Source: Alphaproteobacteria bacterium 46_93_T64 (GTDB taxonomy: Bacteria; Pseudomonadota; Alphaproteobacteria; Sneathiellales; Sneathiellaceae). Taken from it: a stretch of 64,000 bases of DNA. The DNA lies in NCBI GenBank assembly GCA_002163135.1, contig MAAN01000035.1:1-64000 (forward strand). The letters run 5' to 3'. A program made the position numbers and the translations under genes. This document shows, piece after piece, positions 60,334 through 64,000 of this stretch (positions are counted from its first letter, which is position 1; each line of letters begins with the position of its first letter). The notes beneath the pieces were generated by a model, which worked only from the letters and a program-made list of their open reading frames with translations, ran no database searches and was not told where the DNA came from.

Positions 60334-61191
60334 TTAGGACTGCACGGGAACGGCAAATGCTCCCAGAATAACTGTTTTGATGACGCTGTCGCCCACGAGT
60401 TCAACAAAAGCTTTGAGCTTTTCATCCCCATCGGTAACAAATTGTGGAACTTGGAATAGATGGAGCCAATCCCCTTCTTCCACCGCGGGAGAGCGCGAAT
60501 CTACACAATGTCCGTTCAGGCCACATTTCTCCAGATACTCGTTAAGGCGCGCCCGGCTCACTTCATTTTCTGTCATGACGACAAACAAGCTGTTGTCATC
60601 ACCAGAAGCTTCTGGAACCGCTTGTCCAATTACGAGCGCATTCAGGTCTTCAAAGCTACCAGATGTGTTCTGAACGAAGGGAAGCGCTGCTAGAATCTTG
60701 GGAACATTGTCACCGCCTTGGGCCAAATGCACCCACCAGGTATCACGCTCGATATTCATCCACGGCATTACACCCAACTTGGAGGGATCTGCAGAAACTT
60801 CGCGCAGAACAACGGTTGGAGATTTATGGAGTGTCATTGGGGTAGCCGCGCCAAAATGGCTGCGGGCAAGGTCCCAATATCCAACAGATTTTTCAGGCGC
60901 CGTAATGGAGATTGAAAGAGGCTTTTGCATCCGGCAAACCGCTGCAATAATTTCACGCCAAATATTGGCGACCACAACATCTGGCAAATCACTCGAATGC
61001 TTGTCCAGAATGCGGCGCATAACATTTGCTTCGCGGCCTGGCCTGAAGGCCAAAGCCGATCCGTCATCCTCTTTAGCGGCAGCGATGTCTTTTACGATTG
61101 CAATACGTTGCTCAAGAGTGCTCAACAGTTCAGCATCAAGGCGGTCGACTTCAGCGCGAAGGGCTTCAAGTTTTTTATTCGTTTTATTCAC
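60334..61191 (-). CDS. Chorismate mutase with C-terminal regulatory-like region
   Basis: Isomerises chorismate to prephenate. The N-terminal 90 residues are an AroQ-type helical mutase: LEALRAEVDRLDAELLSTLE, IVKDIAAAKE, FRPGREANVMRRIL and VVVANIWREIIAAVC. The remaining 190 residues lack the PheA prephenate dehydratase motifs, yet resemble its layout: SVGYWDLARSHFGAATPMTL and a late ACT-like tail with GLNGHCVDSRSP. It may be a mutase with a degenerate regulatory domain. First gene of the aromatic operon with hisC and tyrA. Confidence 0.85.
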   Translation of the reverse strand: MNKTNKKLEALRAEVDRLDAELLSTLEQRIAIVKDIAAAKEDDGSALAFRPGREANVMRRILDKHSSDLPDVVVANIWREIIAAVCRMQKPLSISITAPEKSVGYWDLARSHFGAATPMTLHKSPTVVLREVSADPSKLGVMPWMNIERDTWWVHLAQGGDNVPKILAALPFVQNTSGSFEDLNALVIGQAVPEASGDDNSLFVVMTENEVSRARLNEYLEKCGLNGHCVDSRSPAVEEGDWLHLFQVPQFVTDGDEKLKAFVELVGDSVIKTVILGAFAVPVQS

Positions 61192-61344
61192 GTTTTATCC
61201 CTGAAATACGGTGCCAAAGAGCAAAAATTCCAACTGACGCCAAAATGAGAGCGTCAAAAGCAAAGAAATCATTGACAGATATTACTCCTCGGCACTAGCT
61301 ATCAGCAAAATAACCTAAAACAAAGATTTTTCTAACGATAGAAT

Positions 61345-62508
61345 GTGAAAAGAGTCAAAGCCGTGTCAATTATCACTCCAGATCCGAACCATCATTCCGT
61401 GATATTGGGTAAAGATCAACCCATGCCACTGGATTGCGGAGCGATGATAAGTGACATAACAATGGCCTACAACACTTACGGGCAGCTTAACCCAGACAAA
61501 ACCAATGCCATTCTTGTTTGTCATGCACTCACGGGAGATCAGTTTGCCGCAAGCAAGCAACCGCTCACCGGGAAAGACGGTTGGTGGAGTGTTATGATTG
61601 GCCCCGGAAAAGTCCTGGATACCGACAAGTATTTTGTCGTGTGCGCTAATATTCTTGGGGGCTGCATGGGAACCGTTGGCCCTAAGGATATCAACCCTGA
61701 CACGGGAAAAGCATACGGCCTAGATTTCCCTATTATCACCATTGCAGATATGGTGAGAACGCAAGCCCTGCTCCAAGACTATCTTGAAATCCCAAGCTGG
61801 TTTTCAGTGGTCGGTGGATCCATGGGCGGCATGCAGGTTCTGCAATGGGCCGCCGCCTACCCTGAACGCTGTTTCAGTGCAATTCCCATTGCAACAGCCG
61901 CAAAACATTCAGCACAAAATATCGCGTTCCATGAGGTCGGCCGGCAAGCCGTTATGGCGGATCCCGATTGGCTGGGCGGTAAATATTTGGAGCATGACAA
62001 AAACCCACGTGCGGGCCTCGCAGTTGCGCGCATGGCCGCCCATGTGACTTATTTGTCCGAATCGGCTTTGCACCGGAAATTCGGTCGCAATTTACAAGAT
62101 CGGGACAATTTAACATATGGATTTGATGCCGATTTTCAGGTTGAAAGTTATCTACGGTATCAAGGAATAAATTTCGTCGATCGATTTGATGCAAATTCTT
62201 ATCTGTATGTGACCCGTGCAATGGATTATTTTGATTTGGCGCGCGACCACGGCGGATCGTTACCCGCTGCCTTTGAAGGAACGCAAACACGTTTTTGCGT
62301 TGTCTCCTTTTCCAGTGACTGGCTATTCCCTACGACTGAGAGTAAAGAGGTCGTTCGAGCCTTAATCGCAGCAGCAGCAAATGTCAGTTTTGTGGAAATA
62401 GAAACCGACAAAGGTCACGACGCCTTTCTTCTAGACACACCTGAAATGCTTCAGACAATGGGCGGCTTCCTCGCATCGACGGCCAAAAGCCGAGGGTTAG
62501 AGCAATGA
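61345..62508 (+). CDS. metX: Homoserine O-acyltransferase (MetX)
   Basis: First committed step of methionine synthesis; acylates homoserine (acetyl or succinyl). 387 residues, alpha/beta hydrolase fold. The family motifs [29 protein letters not shown] and [15 protein letters not shown] are present, the nucleophile Ser is in [15 protein letters not shown], and the Asp/His are in [11 protein letters not shown] and [13 protein letters not shown] start. No SAM-II or SAM/SAH riboswitch could be recognised in the 153 bp before it; a small TGACGC/GCGTCA repeat is present at 61235-61256. The stop overlaps metW. Confidence 0.93.
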   Translation: MKRVKAVSIITPDPNHHSVILGKDQPMPLDCGAMISDITMAYNTYGQLNPDKTNAILVCHALTGDQFAASKQPLTGKDGWWSVMIGPGKVLDTDKYFVVCANILGGCMGTVGPKDINPDTGKAYGLDFPIITIADMVRTQALLQDYLEIPSWFSVVGGSMGGMQVLQWAAAYPERCFSAIPIATAAKHSAQNIAFHEVGRQAVMADPDWLGGKYLEHDKNPRAGLAVARMAAHVTYLSESALHRKFGRNLQDRDNLTYGFDADFQVESYLRYQGINFVDRFDANSYLYVTRAMDYFDLARDHGGSLPAAFEGTQTRFCVVSFSSDWLFPTTESKEVVRALIAAAANVSFVEIETDKGHDAFLLDTPEMLQTMGGFLASTAKSRGLEQ

Positions 62509-63137
62509 TTGAAAACACGACACTCACACGCCCTCAAGACATTCGCGTTGATTTACAGCTTATTGCTGAAATGGTGAAACCGGGCAGCCGCGTTCTGGAT
62601 GTAGGCTGCGCGGAAGGCACTCTTCTCTCTCATCTTGTGGCAACGAAAGAGGTCGATGGTCGCGGCATTGAGCTTAGCCAAGCAGGCGTAAATACGTGTG
62701 TTTCCAAAGGCTTATCGGTAGTTCAAGGCGACGCTGATGCCGATCTAACGGATTACCCAGACAAGGGTTTTGATTACGCGATTTTAAGTCAGACACTTCA
62801 GGCCACGCACCGGCCTATGCTCGTAATGGAACAACTCCTTCGTGTTGGCAAAAAGGCAGTAGTCTCCTTTCCGAACTTCGCTTATTGGCGCTGTCGCTCG
62901 TACCTAGCTTTTAACGGCCGGATGCCCATGACAAGCTCGCTTGACTATGCATGGTACGAAACCCCCAACATTCACTTCTGCACACTTCGGGATTTCACGG
63001 TTCTTTGTAACGATCTTGGTATTCGTCTGGAAAAATCGATTATTGTCGGGGGGGATGGCAAAGTTTTGGAGTATGATATCAATAGCCGCCGCGCAAATTT
63101 CTTTGCAGCGCAATGTGTGTTTTTGCTCTCTGACTGA
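62505..63137 (+). CDS. metW: Methionine biosynthesis protein MetW
   Basis: A 210-residue methyltransferase-fold protein working with Met[19 protein letters not shown] is the SAM motif; [35 protein letters not shown] and [15 protein letters not shown] are typical of MetW, as is [20 protein letters not shown]. Overlaps metX by 4 bp. Recent work suggests that MetW enables MetX activity in proteobacteria; here this rests on gene order only. Confidence 0.93.
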   Translation: MIENTTLTRPQDIRVDLQLIAEMVKPGSRVLDVGCAEGTLLSHLVATKEVDGRGIELSQAGVNTCVSKGLSVVQGDADADLTDYPDKGFDYAILSQTLQATHRPMLVMEQLLRVGKKAVVSFPNFAYWRCRSYLAFNGRMPMTSSLDYAWYETPNIHFCTLRDFTVLCNDLGIRLEKSIIVGGDGKVLEYDINSRRANFFAAQCVFLLSD

Positions 63138-63914
63138 CTATTTATCTATACGGGAGCGATTAAGTTTTTCGGCTCCCGTAGTATTCGCACCTATTGGTCG
63201 CGCAGCGGGTGCAATAACAGGTCGTAATCTTTTACGTTTTTGCGGTACTTCAGGAATTGCATAAATCTGCTTTTCAGCCTCAATAAATCGAACACCACTG
63301 AAAAGCGGCCACCATTTTTCACCCAGATTTTCTAAAAACTGTGCCAGTCGCAAATTTATGCGGGTGCCACTTGGCGGAAAGTAAAGCGCGCCGTGCACCT
63401 CTCCATAAGTAAACATATTCGTCTGCAAAACACGTCGAAGCTGTCTATCGGAATATGGATAACCATAGCCAAAAGGTGTATTTTCAAGGCGAGACCACAT
63501 CCCACGGCGCCCTGGCACAACCACCAGCAACTTACCACTCGACGTTAATATTCGCCAAATTTCCTGCAACATATCGTCGGCTACGCGGGTATTTTCCAAA
63601 CCGTGCACTAATATCACCCGATCAATGGAACTATCGGCTAATGGAAGACCCGCTTCGTCACACAAACCCACCAGCGAAGGACCTCCATGGGGCCAGTGAA
63701 TAACGCCTTGCTGCGCAGGCATCAAGGCAATGGCGCGTTCGGTTTCACTTCGAAACGGGTATAGATATGGCGTTGCATATCCAAGGCCCAACAAACGAAA
63801 ATTTGAAATATCAGGCCAAATGTGACGAATTTTACGAACAAGTGCTTTTCGCACAGCCACGCCAAGACGTGTGTGGTAAAATTTTCTTAAATCGATAACA
63901 TCGGGTCGCATCAT
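63138..63914 (-). CDS. SAM-dependent methyltransferase, class I
   Basis: A 258-residue methyltransferase-fold protein with an atypical SAM motif. The N-terminal RPDVIDLRKFYHTRLGVAVR and FRLLGLGYATPYLYPFRSE are conserved in alphaproteobacterial homologues next to gloB, as here. ALPLADSSIDRVILVHGLEN-like (LPLADSSIDRVILVHGLEN) and LTSSGKLLVVVPGRRGMWSR follow. The Met at 63914 (or the next codon) fits the family; upstream codons to 63974 overlap the divergent gloB start. Substrate unknown. Confidence 0.88.
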   Translation of the reverse strand: MMRPDVIDLRKFYHTRLGVAVRKALVRKIRHIWPDISNFRLLGLGYATPYLYPFRSETERAIALMPAQQGVIHWPHGGPSLVGLCDEAGLPLADSSIDRVILVHGLENTRVADDMLQEIWRILTSSGKLLVVVPGRRGMWSRLENTPFGYGYPYSDRQLRRVLQTNMFTYGEVHGALYFPPSGTRINLRLAQFLENLGEKWWPLFSGVRFIEAEKQIYAIPEVPQKRKRLRPVIAPAARPIGANTTGAEKLNRSRIDK

Positions 63915-63966
63915 GGTGGTATACTGCCTAGCAAGATATGGATCCCACAATAGAAGTATGGAACAT

Positions 63967-64000
63967 ATGAGCAAACTGGAAATTCATCAAATCCCTGTTC
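63967..64000 (+). CDS. gloB: Hydroxyacylglutathione hydrolase (start only)
   Basis: The last 34 bases read MSKLEIHQIPV, matching the N-terminus of glyoxalase II, and continue out of the window. The orientation, divergent from the methyltransferase, is the arrangement found in related alphaproteobacteria. Only 11 residues are available, so this is a tentative call. Confidence 0.6.
   Translation, partial: MSKLEIHQIPV

Noticed and set aside
61192-61344. SAM riboswitch before metX
   Set aside because: The SAM-II and SAM/SAH core sequences could not be matched; only a short TGACGC/GCGTCA repeat is present.
1-64000. CRISPR array or prophage
   Set aside because: No regularly spaced direct repeats and no phage structural, integrase or lysis genes were seen.

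Overview
The window looks like a chromosomal segment of a free-living, probably marine alphaproteobacterium of moderate GC (close to half, by eye). Evidence: a complete set of ethylmalonyl-CoA pathway genes (crotonyl-CoA carboxylase/reductase, methylsuccinyl-CoA dehydrogenase, ethylmalonyl-CoA mutase), Coq7, GluQ, a CpdR-like regulator, FtsE/FtsX next to an MJ0042-type zinc-ribbon protein, MetX-MetW, a DUF2125 protein, a DUF1127 protein and VPLPA-CTERM proteins. The gene content recalls Rhodospirillales/Sneathiellaceae-type genomes, but no taxonomic marker is present, so the placement is inference.

Layout. 1-4.5 kb: end of a DMT transporter, then a minus-strand fatty-acid/cobalamin block (3-hydroxyacyl-CoA dehydrogenase, etfA-etfB, cobalamin adenosyltransferase, small twin-TM protein). 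4.5-8.1 kb: two amino-acid-oxidase-type flavoenzymes around a tautomerase and a YihY membrane protein. 8.2-13.5 kb: mcd-ccr divergent from ecm. ETF takes electrons from Mcd and the adenosyltransferase makes the cofactor for Ecm and for the class II ribonucleotide reductase at 42.8 kb. 13.5-21.2 kb: housekeeping genes (MAPEG, gluQ, S41 protease, AlkA-type glycosylase, HNH nuclease, coq7, dsbB, response regulator, tRNA-Leu). 21.4-30.7 kb: a catabolic island with a LuxR-type regulator, two SDRs, a spermidine/putrescine-type ABC transporter and a dimethylglycine-dehydrogenase-like flavoprotein. 30.7-33.6 kb: three VPLPA-CTERM loci in a row (one remnant, two intact), each followed by a similar terminator. 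34.2-35.6 kb: a HxlR regulator with two mirrored operators, divergent from a membrane protein and a frameshifted YjbR/TfoX-like gene. 35.6-45.1 kb: thiolase/DUF35 pair, regulator, hpt, ftsEX with a HAD phosphatase, ydcF and plsC, nrdJ.

45.8-53.3 kb is the most interesting stretch. A flavin oxidoreductase plus a complete branched-chain-amino-acid-type ABC transporter (six genes) lies exactly between two decayed IS6-family insertion sequences in the same orientation. The terminal repeats of these elements abut the passenger DNA on both sides. This looks like a fossil IS6-type pseudo-compound transposon that delivered a transport-plus-oxidation cassette.

53.3-64 kb: tRNA wobble modification genes mnmD/mnmC2 as two overlapping genes, DUF1127, ChaC, an EamA transporter, DUF2125, the aromatic amino acid block (chorismate mutase-hisC-tyrA), metX-metW, a methyltransferase and the start of gloB.

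No CRISPR array, prophage or rRNA operon is visible. All functional names come from reading the proteins and motifs by eye; no database search was run.
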